DNA of 10,196 bases from an uncultured Caryophanales bacterium (GCA_946403545.1 CAMJAG010000036.1:1-10196), one strand, 5' to 3'. Counted from the stretch's first letter, positions 1 through 7,301 are shown. Notes: generated by a model not told the origin, from the sequence alone. Numbers and translations are program-made.

Positions 1-21
1 GATAATTACTTCAATAAATAT

Positions 22-51
22 TTAAAGAAAAAGACATCTTAAGATGCCTTT
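22..51 (-). terminator. Intrinsic terminator of the DUF6273 gene
   Basis: On the minus strand, AAAGGCATC, loop TTAA and GATGTCTTT form a 9-bp stem with one G-U pair, followed by TTCTTT. It starts four bases after the TAG stop of the DUF6273 gene, where an intrinsic terminator is expected. Confidence 0.7.
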
Positions 52-54
52 AAT

Positions 55-1281
55 CTATAATTTCACAGAGATAACTGGAACTACACCAATGTAGGTATTA
101 TATGTTGGAAGTGTTGAAGTTGCATCAGTAGCATAATTAGCAATTGTAGCTTGCAAACCTTCACCATTTCCAGTCACCGCTTCACTAGCAGGACTTCTTA
201 ACCAATAGCATTCTCTTCCTTTTGAATAAGTTAATGAATATGCATAATCAGTGGTCTTTAAACTTCTTCTATCTTCACTTGATATATTGTAATCAGGATT
301 GAAGAAGTCTTTCTTTGAAAGAAGAGTTACATAATCGTTAGTGTTTTCACAAACGAATTTGTTCTCTGTATCCATAGTTGAATCTAGAGAATTATCAACT
401 TCCATTAATTCCATTTTAGCTACATTAGCGTCGCTAAATGCTGTATTAAAAAAGTCATTATTTAACCAGTTTCTAATCTTACTAACTGCGTAATTGTTAG
501 GTTTTTTAGCTTCTGGATGATTTAAATCTAATGTTCTTGGTTCATAATCTTCATAATCTAATATCTTTGAAGACATTAGATATGTGTAGCCATTATTAAC
601 ACCAAGTTTTCTCCAAATAATTGGTTTATATTTGAAATAGTAAATATTGTAGGCGTAATAAATGTTTCCAGCATCTTTAGCAATTATTGATTCAGTTGGT
701 TGGAATGCTGAGGAATTACGATATCTCAAACAATAGTTTGCTCTATACATGTTCCCATTGTATTTAAAGTCTTTATAGAAGAAATAATCAGATTCTTTAA
801 CTTCACTAACTGTTTTATGGGTTTCTTCGTCAATATGACTAACATAATCATAGAATTTGTATGATTCCCATCCATTAGGATGTTCAGCATCAGTAGGTTC
901 TCCATCCACTACTTTAAATAAAGCTTTTGTGAGAGCATCAGATTCTCTAATTCTTTCTTGAGGATATGATCCGAATTTAATTTCGTCTTTTGCAAGAGTT
1001 TCGCTTTTGTTTTCCTTATTTGCAAAATATGACACTGTTGAATAAATAGCAACGCCTGCAATTAAAAGAGAGGCAATGCAAATACCAATTACAAAAATAT
1101 TAGAGTTAGTTGCCTTTGGTGAACTAGTGTCCTCTTTAACTTCATCTTTACTAGATTCTTCTTCGAGTTCTTTTAAAAGAGCTGTTTTCTTTTCTTCATA
1201 CTCTTTTTCATCAATAACTCCTGAATCGTAGAGAGATTTATATTCTTTTAATATGTCAGAAACTTTCTTTTTATCTTTCAT
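55..1281 (-). CDS. SHOCT-like, single-TM, DUF6273 domain protein
   Basis: The predicted product is a 408-residue protein anchored by one membrane helix. Residues about 8-38 (LKEYKSLYDSGVIDEKEYEE and following) match the SHOCT pattern of a short helix, an xSGxID/T turn and an EEYE-K helix. A charged linker follows, then a membrane helix at about 62-86. The outer part begins FGSYPQ (103-108) and has the run of motifs I associate with DUF6273: WRKLG near 224, SKIRNWLN near 267, LLSKKDFF near 320, YWLRSP near 359 and a C-terminal GVVPVISVKL. These motifs and the domain name are from memory. The biochemical role of DUF6273 is unknown to me, and a cell-surface role is inferred. The ATG at 1281 was chosen, but an in-frame GTG at 1299 adds six residues. 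Neither start has a recognisable Shine-Dalgarno sequence. The gene lies 21 bases after the membrane-protein gene upstream and may be co-transcribed with it. Confidence 0.8.
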   Translation of the reverse strand: MKDKKKVSDILKEYKSLYDSGVIDEKEYEEKKTALLKELEEESSKDEVKEDTSSPKATNSNIFVIGICIASLLIAGVAIYSTVSYFANKENKSETLAKDEIKFGSYPQERIRESDALTKALFKVVDGEPTDAEHPNGWESYKFYDYVSHIDEETHKTVSEVKESDYFFYKDFKYNGNMYRANYCLRYRNSSAFQPTESIIAKDAGNIYYAYNIYYFKYKPIIWRKLGVNNGYTYLMSSKILDYEDYEPRTLDLNHPEAKKPNNYAVSKIRNWLNNDFFNTAFSDANVAKMELMEVDNSLDSTMDTENKFVCENTNDYVTLLSKKDFFNPDYNISSEDRRSLKTTDYAYSLTYSKGRECYWLRSPASEAVTGNGEGLQATIANYATDATSTLPTYNTYIGVVPVISVKL

Positions 1282-1290
1282 ATGAAAATT

Positions 1291-1296
1291 ATTATA
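1291..1296 (-). promoter_or_regulatory. Possible -10 box just before the DUF6273 gene
   Basis: A perfect TATAAT on the minus strand sits nine bases before the ATG at 1281, in the 21-base gap after the preceding gene. Transcription from it would begin within about 3-4 bases of the ATG, giving a nearly leaderless mRNA. No good -35 is visible 16-18 bases upstream. In such AT-rich DNA the match could be chance. Confidence 0.25.
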
Positions 1297-1302
1297 CACT
1301 TA

Positions 1303-1917
1303 TTAATCTTTTTTATCGCTTTTAATTTTATTAAGGTCTTCTTCTTTAATGTGCTTTTCTTTTGTTTTGCCTGCGAAATCTTTAATTTTATCAATAATTC
1401 CAAAACCAGAAATCTTGTCAGCGGCTTTAACTAGTTTTGGTGCTTTTCCTACAGCTTCTTCTGCATCAGTCATTATAGAATACACTAATAAATCGTAATA
1501 ATGTCTGACAAAATCACAAATTAATTCAAATCCAATTTGAGATAACAAGAACAATGTAGAAAGAATAATCATCATAATTTGAAGATCGTTATGAGGATAT
1601 CTAACTACTAAATAAATGTTAAATCCTATGACTAACGCTCTAATTGACCATTTGATTATTTTAATAATCTTTCTTATTTTATGTTTTTGATCCTTTTTAA
1701 AAGATGACCTAAATATAGTAATTAATAACCACACTAAACATATTCCGCATAAAGCAAGATATAAATAGAAAAGAGTCCAATTGCTTTTAAAATTAATCAA
1801 AGCAAAATAAACATAGAATCCTATGAATAATGTTTGGATAATAATATCCACGATATGGACTGCTAAATCAATATCGTGAACCATCTTTTTGTACACTAAT
1901 TTAGTATTCTCAAACAT
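1303..1917 (-). CDS. Small four-helix membrane protein, unknown function
   Basis: I do not recognise this 204-residue protein. Hydrophobic stretches at about 23-42, 47-68, 90-107 and 112-135 suggest four membrane helices in two hairpins. A basic loop (about 70-88, rich in K and R) separates them and probably faces the cytoplasm. The last 60 residues are hydrophilic and lysine-rich (IDKIKDFAGKTKEKHIKEED), consistent with a cytosolic tail. No catalytic motif is visible. The ATG at 1917 is preceded by AAGG only three bases away, which is tight for a normal ribosome binding site, and by a TATAAT box. The gene lies between the terminator of the zinc-ribbon gene and the DUF6273 gene. It may therefore head a two-gene unit with the latter, and a joint envelope role is only inferred. 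Confidence 0.75.
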   Translation of the reverse strand: MFENTKLVYKKMVHDIDLAVHIVDIIIQTLFIGFYVYFALINFKSNWTLFYLYLALCGICLVWLLITIFRSSFKKDQKHKIRKIIKIIKWSIRALVIGFNIYLVVRYPHNDLQIMMIILSTLFLLSQIGFELICDFVRHYYDLLVYSIMTDAEEAVGKAPKLVKAADKISGFGIIDKIKDFAGKTKEKHIKEEDLNKIKSDKKD

Positions 1918-1924
1918 ATACCTT

Positions 1925-1930
1925 ATTATA
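1925..1930 (-). promoter_or_regulatory. Possible -10 box before the four-helix membrane gene
   Basis: A minus-strand TATAAT ends seven bases before the ATG at 1917, just downstream of the preceding gene's terminator, so a promoter is needed about here. The hexamer TTTTAA lies 17 bases upstream as a weak -35. Initiation would fall at or next to the ATG. A second -10-like TATATT (1936-1941) would give a leader of about 12 bases. Confidence 0.35.
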
Positions 1931-1950
1931 TATATAATATAAGCAATTTA

Positions 1951-1978
1951 AAAGAAAAAGGGTGCCATTCAGGCACCC
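1951..1978 (-). terminator. Intrinsic terminator of the zinc-ribbon gene
   Basis: Minus-strand GGGTGCC, loop TGAAT and GGCACCC form a perfect 7-bp GC-rich stem, followed at once by TTTTTCTTT. It lies 11 bases after the TAA stop of the zinc-ribbon membrane protein gene and separates it from the next gene. Confidence 0.9.
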
Positions 1979-1989
1979 CTATATTTAAC

Positions 1990-3291
1990 TTAATAGACTG
2001 GTTGTTGGTATTGTGGTTGTGGTTGTTTAGGTAATTCTAACTTTCTAATTATGTCACCAAAGATAATTTGAACAATTCCTAATCCGATAATTACGAAACC
2101 ACAAATACTTGGAATAACTGGTACGAAGTTTCCTCCACTTCCTCCAGCCATCATAACTAATTCCCAAAGGTTACCATAAATACATGCAATGATGACAAAT
2201 ACGACAGCGTTAACTCTATTGTTTTTCTTAGCGCCAACTTTGAAGTTATCACCAATAGCGTTACCAATAAAGATTGTTGCCATAACATGCATGACTGGAT
2301 AAAGCATACCAATTAAACCTAAAAGGTTTCTTGGATCAGTTCCATCTCCCATACTAACAAATTCGGCACCCGCTAAATAGAAAAGGTATGGGTCAACAGT
2401 GTTTGTTTCTCCACTTCCAATAAGTGCAGAAATATATCCACCCATCAAGAAGAGCATTGCACCACCCATAGCGACTGCAAATATCTTCATAATTGGAGCA
2501 GCAAGAGATCTTTTTTCATAAATTGCTCTTAAGAATGATTCAACAATACCGCCAGCAATATAAACGCCTAATGCTGCTAAAGACATCATAAATACAGGAC
2601 ATTTTGAATTAAACATTAAGAATTCAAAACCCATCATTCCTTCAGCTGGAGCCAAACTAGCTACGACACCATATTGATATAGTGGGAATGAAAGAACAAA
2701 GCCAATCATATAAATTCCATAGTTATAACTTGGAAGTTTTCTTTGAATCAAACCCATAATGGAAGTTACAAGAACAGGAATTCCAAATGCAACAATTCCA
2801 ATAGGAGGTAAGAAGAAGATGACTAAATGAATAATTAAAGGAATCATTGCATAACCTGTAACTCCTTGAACTGAATCAATTACTGTTTGAATTGAACTTA
2901 CCCAAGTGTTAGTGCCACCATCAGTGTAAGGCAAGAATAAAGTAGCAGCCATCATTGCTAAAACAGCAAGAACAATAATATTGCTAAGTAAACATCTAAT
3001 TAAACCTAAACCTCCTTGTAAAGGAAGGTTATCAACTTTAGGTTGTTGTGGACGTTGTTGAGGGCCATTGTACATAGGTTGTTGTTGTGGATAAGGATAT
3101 CCTCCAGCTGGTTGTGTACCTACTCTAAAGCCACATTTAGGGCAGAAAGCTGCGCCTGCTGGGATTTCGGTTCCACATTGAGGGCAGAATGAATTTCTTG
3201 GTGCATTATTTTCTTCGATACGAGTTCCGCAACTTTCACAAAATTTTATGCCGTCGCGAACATCGGCACCACAATTAGGACATTTTGTCAT
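1990..3291 (-). CDS. Double zinc-ribbon polytopic membrane protein
   Basis: The predicted product has 433 residues. Two zinc ribbons stand at the N-terminus: C4-P-N-C7 with C18-E-S-C21, and C36-P-Q-C39 with C50-P-K-C53. A Pro/Gln/Gly/Tyr-rich linker (about 60-90) leads to roughly eight hydrophobic segments (about 103-120, 148-182, 192-212, 232-250, 268-290, 322-344, 362-384, 392-412). A short PQ-rich tail ends in PVY. Such N-terminal ribbons on membrane proteins are widespread in Firmicutes and usually have no assigned function. Metal binding is a fair inference from the spacing, but transport or signalling is not shown. The ATG at 3291 is supported by AAGAGG nine bases upstream. The gene has its own promoter and terminator, so it is monocistronic. 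Confidence 0.85.
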   Translation of the reverse strand: MTKCPNCGADVRDGIKFCESCGTRIEENNAPRNSFCPQCGTEIPAGAAFCPKCGFRVGTQPAGGYPYPQQQPMYNGPQQRPQQPKVDNLPLQGGLGLIRCLLSNIIVLAVLAMMAATLFLPYTDGGTNTWVSSIQTVIDSVQGVTGYAMIPLIIHLVIFFLPPIGIVAFGIPVLVTSIMGLIQRKLPSYNYGIYMIGFVLSFPLYQYGVVASLAPAEGMMGFEFLMFNSKCPVFMMSLAALGVYIAGGIVESFLRAIYEKRSLAAPIMKIFAVAMGGAMLFLMGGYISALIGSGETNTVDPYLFYLAGAEFVSMGDGTDPRNLLGLIGMLYPVMHVMATIFIGNAIGDNFKVGAKKNNRVNAVVFVIIACIYGNLWELVMMAGGSGGNFVPVIPSICGFVIIGLGIVQIIFGDIIRKLELPKQPQPQYQQPVY

Positions 3292-3314
3292 AAGATATAA
3301 CCTCTTGTGAGTTT

Positions 3315-3344
3315 ATTATATTTATATTTCTTTGTCATTTTCAA
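3315..3344 (-). promoter_or_regulatory. Sigma-A-type promoter of the zinc-ribbon gene
   Basis: TTGAAA (3339-3344) and a perfect TATAAT (3315-3320) are separated by 18 bases. Start would be near 3308, giving a leader of about 17 bases that just contains the AAGAGG ribosome binding site (3301-3306). The -35 begins only a few bases after the U-run of the upstream terminator. Confidence 0.7.
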
Positions 3345-3350
3345 TAAAAA

Positions 3351-3391
3351 TGAAAAAGCCTCCTAATATTTAATTCCATATTAGAAGGCTT
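3351..3391 (-). terminator. Strong intrinsic terminator of the adhE operon
   Basis: Arms 3378-3391 and 3356-3369 form a 14-bp stem on the minus strand (AAGCCTTCTAATAT with ATATTAGGAGGCTT, one T-G wobble) around an 8-base loop, followed by TTTTTC. It starts 21 bases after the phosphotransferase stop codon. Confidence 0.9.
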
Positions 3392-3412
3392 GAAATACTT
3401 ATTTAGAGAGTA

Positions 3413-4162
3413 TTATTCGTAGTCAAAAACGTTGACCCAATTTCTTAAAAATTCTCTCTCGTTGTCGTGGCCTTTTACAGATTGAGATGCTGCAACAATT
3501 GGCATCCATCTTTGAACATAACGCTTATCAGTTTTAGAGAGCTTACAGAATAAGTCTAAATATTTATCTGCAATCTTATTTTGTCCATCAAGGCAGAATA
3601 ATAAATATGTTCTAGCGACATCAGCGGATGCGTTACCTTGTGTAGCGTGCGCCCAGTCAATAACATATGGGGTGCCATCTGGAGTAATAATCACATTACT
3701 TGGATTAAAGTCACCATGACATAATTTGTTATGTGTTGGCATTGAATTTAATCTTGTATGTAATTCATATTTTGTAGCGGTATCAAAGTCAGTAAGAGAG
3801 ATTTTTCTTGTCATCTTATCTTTGATAAGAGTGAGTAAAGGACATCTCTTTTTATGAATAGACATTTGAGTTTTAACTAAGATATTGAGATATTCATCTA
3901 ACTTATCAGGATTCTCTTCCATTAATTGAGCGAGAGTCTTTCCTTCAATGTAGTCATAGACTAAAGCCCATTTTCCATCAATAACCGTAACAGCGTGTAA
4001 CTTAGGAATATTAACACCTGTTTCTTCTACTCTTGCTTGATTAAGAGCTTCGTTTAGAATATCACTTTTAGAATATGTTGAATCGAATACCTTATAGCAA
4101 AGGTCTCCATCTTTATAAACAGTCTTATTTTTTCTAACTGCTATAACATTATCTAATTTCAT
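3413..4162 (-). CDS. APH/choline-kinase-family phosphotransferase
   Basis: A 249-residue soluble protein with the marks of the aminoglycoside phosphotransferase/choline kinase fold. These are a candidate ATP lysine in CYKVF (K24), a likely partner glutamate E38, a hinge-like ALVYDYIEGKTL (66-77), the catalytic-loop motif H149-G-D151-F-N-P-S-N156 and the metal-binding IDW (D169). The family transfers phosphate from ATP to small hydroxyl compounds such as choline, sugars or aminoglycosides. The substrate cannot be read from the sequence. A housekeeping metabolite kinase is more likely than drug resistance given the context, but this is inference. The start is fixed by AGGAGG (4170-4175) seven bases before the ATG. 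The gene begins 17 bases after the adhE stop, with no promoter or terminator between, so it is the second gene of that operon. Confidence 0.85.
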   Translation of the reverse strand: MKLDNVIAVRKNKTVYKDGDLCYKVFDSTYSKSDILNEALNQARVEETGVNIPKLHAVTVIDGKWALVYDYIEGKTLAQLMEENPDKLDEYLNILVKTQMSIHKKRCPLLTLIKDKMTRKISLTDFDTATKYELHTRLNSMPTHNKLCHGDFNPSNVIITPDGTPYVIDWAHATQGNASADVARTYLLFCLDGQNKIADKYLDLFCKLSKTDKRYVQRWMPIVAASQSVKGHDNEREFLRNWVNVFDYE

Positions 4163-4179
4163 TTTCTACCCTCCTAGCC

Positions 4180-6828
4180 TTATTTTTTCTTGCCTGGCAT
4201 TTCAGGTTCTTGGAAGTGTTTATTTCCATAGTATGCATTTAGATACATTTGTTTGATTTCTTCCATTAAAGGATATCTTGGGTTAGCACCTGTACATTGG
4301 TCATCAAAAGCTTGTTCCACCATTGCATCAAGTCTATCTAAGAAGTCTTTTTCATCTGGAACATAATCTTTAATTGTTGGTTTAATACCAACTCTAGCTT
4401 TAAGTTCATTAACAGCCTTAATTAAGTTTTCTAATTTTTCTTCATCAGTTTTGCCACCTAATTTAAGGAAATCTGCAACACTAGCGTATCTTGCTAATGT
4501 GTGTGGGTGATCATATTGAGGGAATGTTCCCATTTTAACAGGTTGTTCACTTGCATTAAATCTTAAGACTTCTTCAAGCATTAATGCATTAGCGATACCA
4601 TGAGGAACATGATGGAATGCACCTAATTTATGTGCCATTGAGTGACATACACCAAGGAATGCATTAGCAAATGCCATACCTGCCATTGTAGCAGCGTTTG
4701 CCATCTTCTCTCTTGCTTCAACATCTTCTAGGCCATTGTCATAAGCACGTGGCAAATATTCAAAGATTACTTGAAGAGCTTGCTTTGCAAGACCATCAGT
4801 ATAATCAGTTGCCATTGTAGATGCGATTGCTTCTAAAGCATGGCTAACCGCATCAATACCTGATGCTGCTGTTAAGCCTTTTGGAGCTGTCATATGGAAA
4901 TCAGTATCAACAATTGCCATATTTGGCATTAATTCATAATCTGCTAATGGGTATTTAATACCAGTATTTTGGTCAGTGATAACTGCGAATGGAGTAACTT
5001 CACTACCAGTACCAGCACTTGTTGGAATAGCGATAAAGTACGCTTTTTCACCCATCTTAGGGAATTTATAAACTCTCTTACGAATATCAATGAATCTCAT
5101 TGCCATATCCATAAAGTCTACTTCTGGATGTTCATACATGACCCACATAATCTTGCCAGCGTCCATTGCAGAACCACCACCTAATGCAATAATGACATCA
5201 GGTTTAAATTCTGCCATTTGTTTAGCACCAGCTTGAGCGCTTGCTAAACTTGGATCAGGAGCGACATCAAAGAATGTTTCATGAACAATTCCTAGTTCAT
5301 TAAGTTTATCTTCAATTGGTTTTGTATAACCATTCTTGTATAAGAATGAGTCTGTAACAATGAAGGCTCTCTTCTTGTCCATTTCTTCTTTAAGTTCATT
5401 TAATGCGACAGGTAGACAACCTTTCTTAATATAAACCTTTTCAGGTGTACGGAACCAAAGCATATTTTCTCTCCTTTCGGCTACTGTTTTGATGTTAATG
5501 AGATGTTTAACACCAACGTTTTCACTAACACTATTGCCACCCCAAGAACCACAACCAAGGGTTAAGGATGGAGTAAGTTTAAAGTTATATAAGTCACCAA
5601 GACCACCAAAGCTTGATGGAGTATTGACTAAGATACGACAAGTTTTCATTCTTTCTTGGAATTCATCTAAGATTGCTTGTCTTGTGTGTACATTTAAATA
5701 AATTGAAGAAGTATGACCATATCCTCCATCAGCGATTAAATGCTCTGCTTTAACAAATGCATCTTCAATATTTTCGGCTTTATACATTGCTAATACTGGA
5801 GACAATTTTTCATGAGCGAATTCTTCTGAAAGATCATAGTTAGTAACTTCACCAATAAGGACTTTAGTTCCTAAAGGAACTTCTACTCCTGCTAATGCAG
5901 CAATATCGTGAGCTTTTTGACCAACAATTCTAGCGTTTAAAGTACCATTGATAAGAATTGTTTTTCTTACTTTTTCAGTTTCTTCTTCGTTTAAGAAGTA
6001 ACAACCTCTATATAAGAATTCTTTCTTAACTTCTTCGTAAATCTTTTTATCAACAATAACGGATTGTTCTGAAGCACAGATCATACCATTATCGAATGTC
6101 TTTGAATGAATGATTGAAGATACCGCTAAAACGATGTCAGCGGATTCATCAATAATTGCAGGTGTATTACCAGGTCCAACACCAAGTGCTGGTTTACCAC
6201 TGCTATAAGCAGCTTTGACCATACCTGGACCACCTGTAGCTAAAATGATGTCAGATTTCTTCATTAATAGATTAGTAAGTTCAAGAGAAGGAACATCAAT
6301 CCAATCAATAATTCCTTCTGGAGCACCTGCTTTAACTGCAGCATCTAACACAATTTGAGCAGCTTTAATAGTACATTTCTTTGCTCTTGGATGAGGAGAA
6401 ATGATAATTGCATTTCTAGTCTTTAATGCTAAAAGAGTCTTAAAAATAGCGGTACTTGTTGGGTTTGTGGTAGGAATAACCGCACCAATAACACCAATAG
6501 GTTCTGCAATCTTTTTAAGACCAAATGCTTTATCTTCTTCAATAACACCACATGTCTTTGTGTATCGATAAGCATTATAAATATATTCAGCAGCGTAGTT
6601 ATTTTTAATAACTTTATCTTCCACTATTCCCATTCCTGTTTCTTCAACAGCAAGTTTTGCAAGTGGAACTCTAGCTTGGTTAGCAGCAATTGCAGCAGCT
6701 TTAAAGATCTCATCTACTTTCTCTTGAGGAAATGTAGAAAAGATTCTTTCAGCTTCTTTAACACGAGCTAGCATAGAATCAAAAGTCTCAACGTTTTCGA
6801 CGATTTGTCTTTTATTTTCTAATCCCAT
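4180..6828 (-). CDS. adhE: Bifunctional acetaldehyde/alcohol dehydrogenase AdhE
   Basis: An 882-residue cytoplasmic enzyme that reduces acetyl-CoA to acetaldehyde and then ethanol, oxidising two NADH per acetyl-CoA during fermentation. The N-terminal half is a CoA-acylating aldehyde dehydrogenase with PTTNPT near 119 and catalytic C251 in GMICASEQ. A linker leads to the C-terminal iron-dependent alcohol dehydrogenase, with GGGSAMDAGK at 550-559 for nucleotide binding and iron ligands D659, H663, H729 and H743. These four ligands sit six residues after the E. coli positions I recall (653, 657, 723, 737), so no domain is truncated. Length is normal for the family, which forms spirosome filaments in other bacteria. 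The ATG at 6828 was preferred to an upstream in-frame start at 6867 because a full AGGAGG lies seven bases before it. It is the first gene of an operon with the phosphotransferase. Confidence 0.98.
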   Translation of the reverse strand: MGLENKRQIVENVETFDSMLARVKEAERIFSTFPQEKVDEIFKAAAIAANQARVPLAKLAVEETGMGIVEDKVIKNNYAAEYIYNAYRYTKTCGVIEEDKAFGLKKIAEPIGVIGAVIPTTNPTSTAIFKTLLALKTRNAIIISPHPRAKKCTIKAAQIVLDAAVKAGAPEGIIDWIDVPSLELTNLLMKKSDIILATGGPGMVKAAYSSGKPALGVGPGNTPAIIDESADIVLAVSSIIHSKTFDNGMICASEQSVIVDKKIYEEVKKEFLYRGCYFLNEEETEKVRKTILINGTLNARIVGQKAHDIAALAGVEVPLGTKVLIGEVTNYDLSEEFAHEKLSPVLAMYKAENIEDAFVKAEHLIADGGYGHTSSIYLNVHTRQAILDEFQERMKTCRILVNTPSSFGGLGDLYNFKLTPSLTLGCGSWGGNSVSENVGVKHLINIKTVAERRENMLWFRTPEKVYIKKGCLPVALNELKEEMDKKRAFIVTDSFLYKNGYTKPIEDKLNELGIVHETFFDVAPDPSLASAQAGAKQMAEFKPDVIIALGGGSAMDAGKIMWVMYEHPEVDFMDMAMRFIDIRKRVYKFPKMGEKAYFIAIPTSAGTGSEVTPFAVITDQNTGIKYPLADYELMPNMAIVDTDFHMTAPKGLTAASGIDAVSHALEAIASTMATDYTDGLAKQALQVIFEYLPRAYDNGLEDVEAREKMANAATMAGMAFANAFLGVCHSMAHKLGAFHHVPHGIANALMLEEVLRFNASEQPVKMGTFPQYDHPHTLARYASVADFLKLGGKTDEEKLENLIKAVNELKARVGIKPTIKDYVPDEKDFLDRLDAMVEQAFDDQCTGANPRYPLMEEIKQMYLNAYYGNKHFQEPEMPGKKK

Positions 6829-6835
6829 ATCGCTA

Positions 6836-6843
6836 CCTCCTTT
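6836..6843 (-). promoter_or_regulatory. Ribosome binding site fixing the adhE start
   Basis: AAAGGAGG on the minus strand stands seven bases before the ATG at 6828. It lies inside the longer open frame that begins at 6867, so it excludes those 13 extra residues. Confidence 0.85.
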
Positions 6844-6873
6844 TCTTTCAAAATTTGGTTTTCCCACAATTAA

Positions 6874-6901
6874 ATAATATCGATTTTATAGTAATTAACA
6901 A
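6874..6901 (-). promoter_or_regulatory. Probable adhE promoter with a Rex-like half site
   Basis: TTGTTA (6896-6901), a 16-base spacer and TATTAT (6874-6879) give a plausible sigma-A promoter, with a start near 6867 and a leader of about 38 bases. The -35 is part of TTGTTAA, which equals one half of the Firmicutes Rex box (TTGTTAA, four bases, TTAACAA). The second half here reads TATAAAA and is poor. Control by NADH/NAD through Rex is common for adhE elsewhere but is only weakly supported here. Confidence 0.45.
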
Positions 6902-6966
6902 CTTATTTGCTCTTATATCCTTATTTATATATAGAAATTAAAAGAGAAAATATTTGCAAATAATGA

Positions 6967-7254
6967 CTATTTTTTAGTGGAGTTACCTTCTCCATCTTGA
7001 GAATCAACAACTTTTTGTTCTGTTGAATCTCCGGTAAATGTTGTTGCAGTTGCTTTACCAAATTGTTTACCGGCATCTGCAAAACCATGTCCAACATTTG
7101 TCCAAGCTTCACCAGTCTTTGTTTTTCTACCTTCACCTTGATGGTTATCTTCACCAGTAACTACTTTTGCAGTTGTGCCGATGGCTTTTCCAAGGTTAGC
7201 AAAAGCATGACCGATGTCTTTCCCTGCTTTTTTCCATTCTTCTTTTCTAGACAT
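6967..7254 (-). CDS. Small Gly/Ala/Lys-rich protein with internal duplication
   Basis: A 95-residue hydrophilic protein with no signal peptide or membrane helix. It has two related segments of about 22 residues: GHAFANLGKAIGTTAK near 15-30 and GHGFADAGKQFGKATATTF near 56-74. Each follows a tryptophan (W7, W51) and ends in TGE/D. Each could form an amphipathic helix patterned on small residues (G, A), with a charged linker between and an acidic, polar tail. I recall similar short conserved hypothetical proteins in gut Firmicutes but know no function; surface association through the helices is only a guess. GAGG lies eight bases before the ATG at 7254 and supports the start. The gene lies divergently from the lipoprotein gene and 138 bases upstream of adhE. 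No clear terminator follows it, so some read-through into adhE is possible. Confidence 0.8.
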   Translation of the reverse strand: MSRKEEWKKAGKDIGHAFANLGKAIGTTAKVVTGEDNHQGEGRKTKTGEAWTNVGHGFADAGKQFGKATATTFTGDSTEQKVVDSQDGEGNSTKK

Positions 7255-7270
7255 ATCTATTACCTCGATT

Positions 7271-7298
7271 AATATAATCTAATAAATTAGTTTATATT
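7271..7298 (-). repeat. AT-rich 13-bp inverted repeat ahead of the small gene
   Basis: Arms 7271-7283 (AATATAATCTAAT) and 7286-7298 (ATTAGTTTATATT) are complementary at 12 of 13 positions around two central bases. The dyad lies between the ribosome binding site and the TATAAT of the small minus-strand gene, near the likely transcription start. It could be a repressor operator or a leader hairpin. It has no U-run and is not a terminator. Confidence 0.55.
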
Positions 7299-7301
7299 AT
7301 C

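Noticed and set aside
3413..4162. Phosphotransferase as an aminoglycoside resistance gene
   Set aside because: Only the general fold motifs are visible, and its place behind adhE suggests metabolism; no mobile element or resistance context is present.
6829..6867. Upstream in-frame start adding 13 residues to AdhE
   Set aside because: A full AGGAGG lies within this stretch, seven bases before the inner ATG, and no ribosome binding site precedes the outer start.
6951..6962. Palindrome TATTTGCAAATA after the small gene
   Set aside because: It has no loop and would leave a stem of about three pairs, so it is not a credible terminator; an operator is possible but a single 12-base AT-rich palindrome is too weak.
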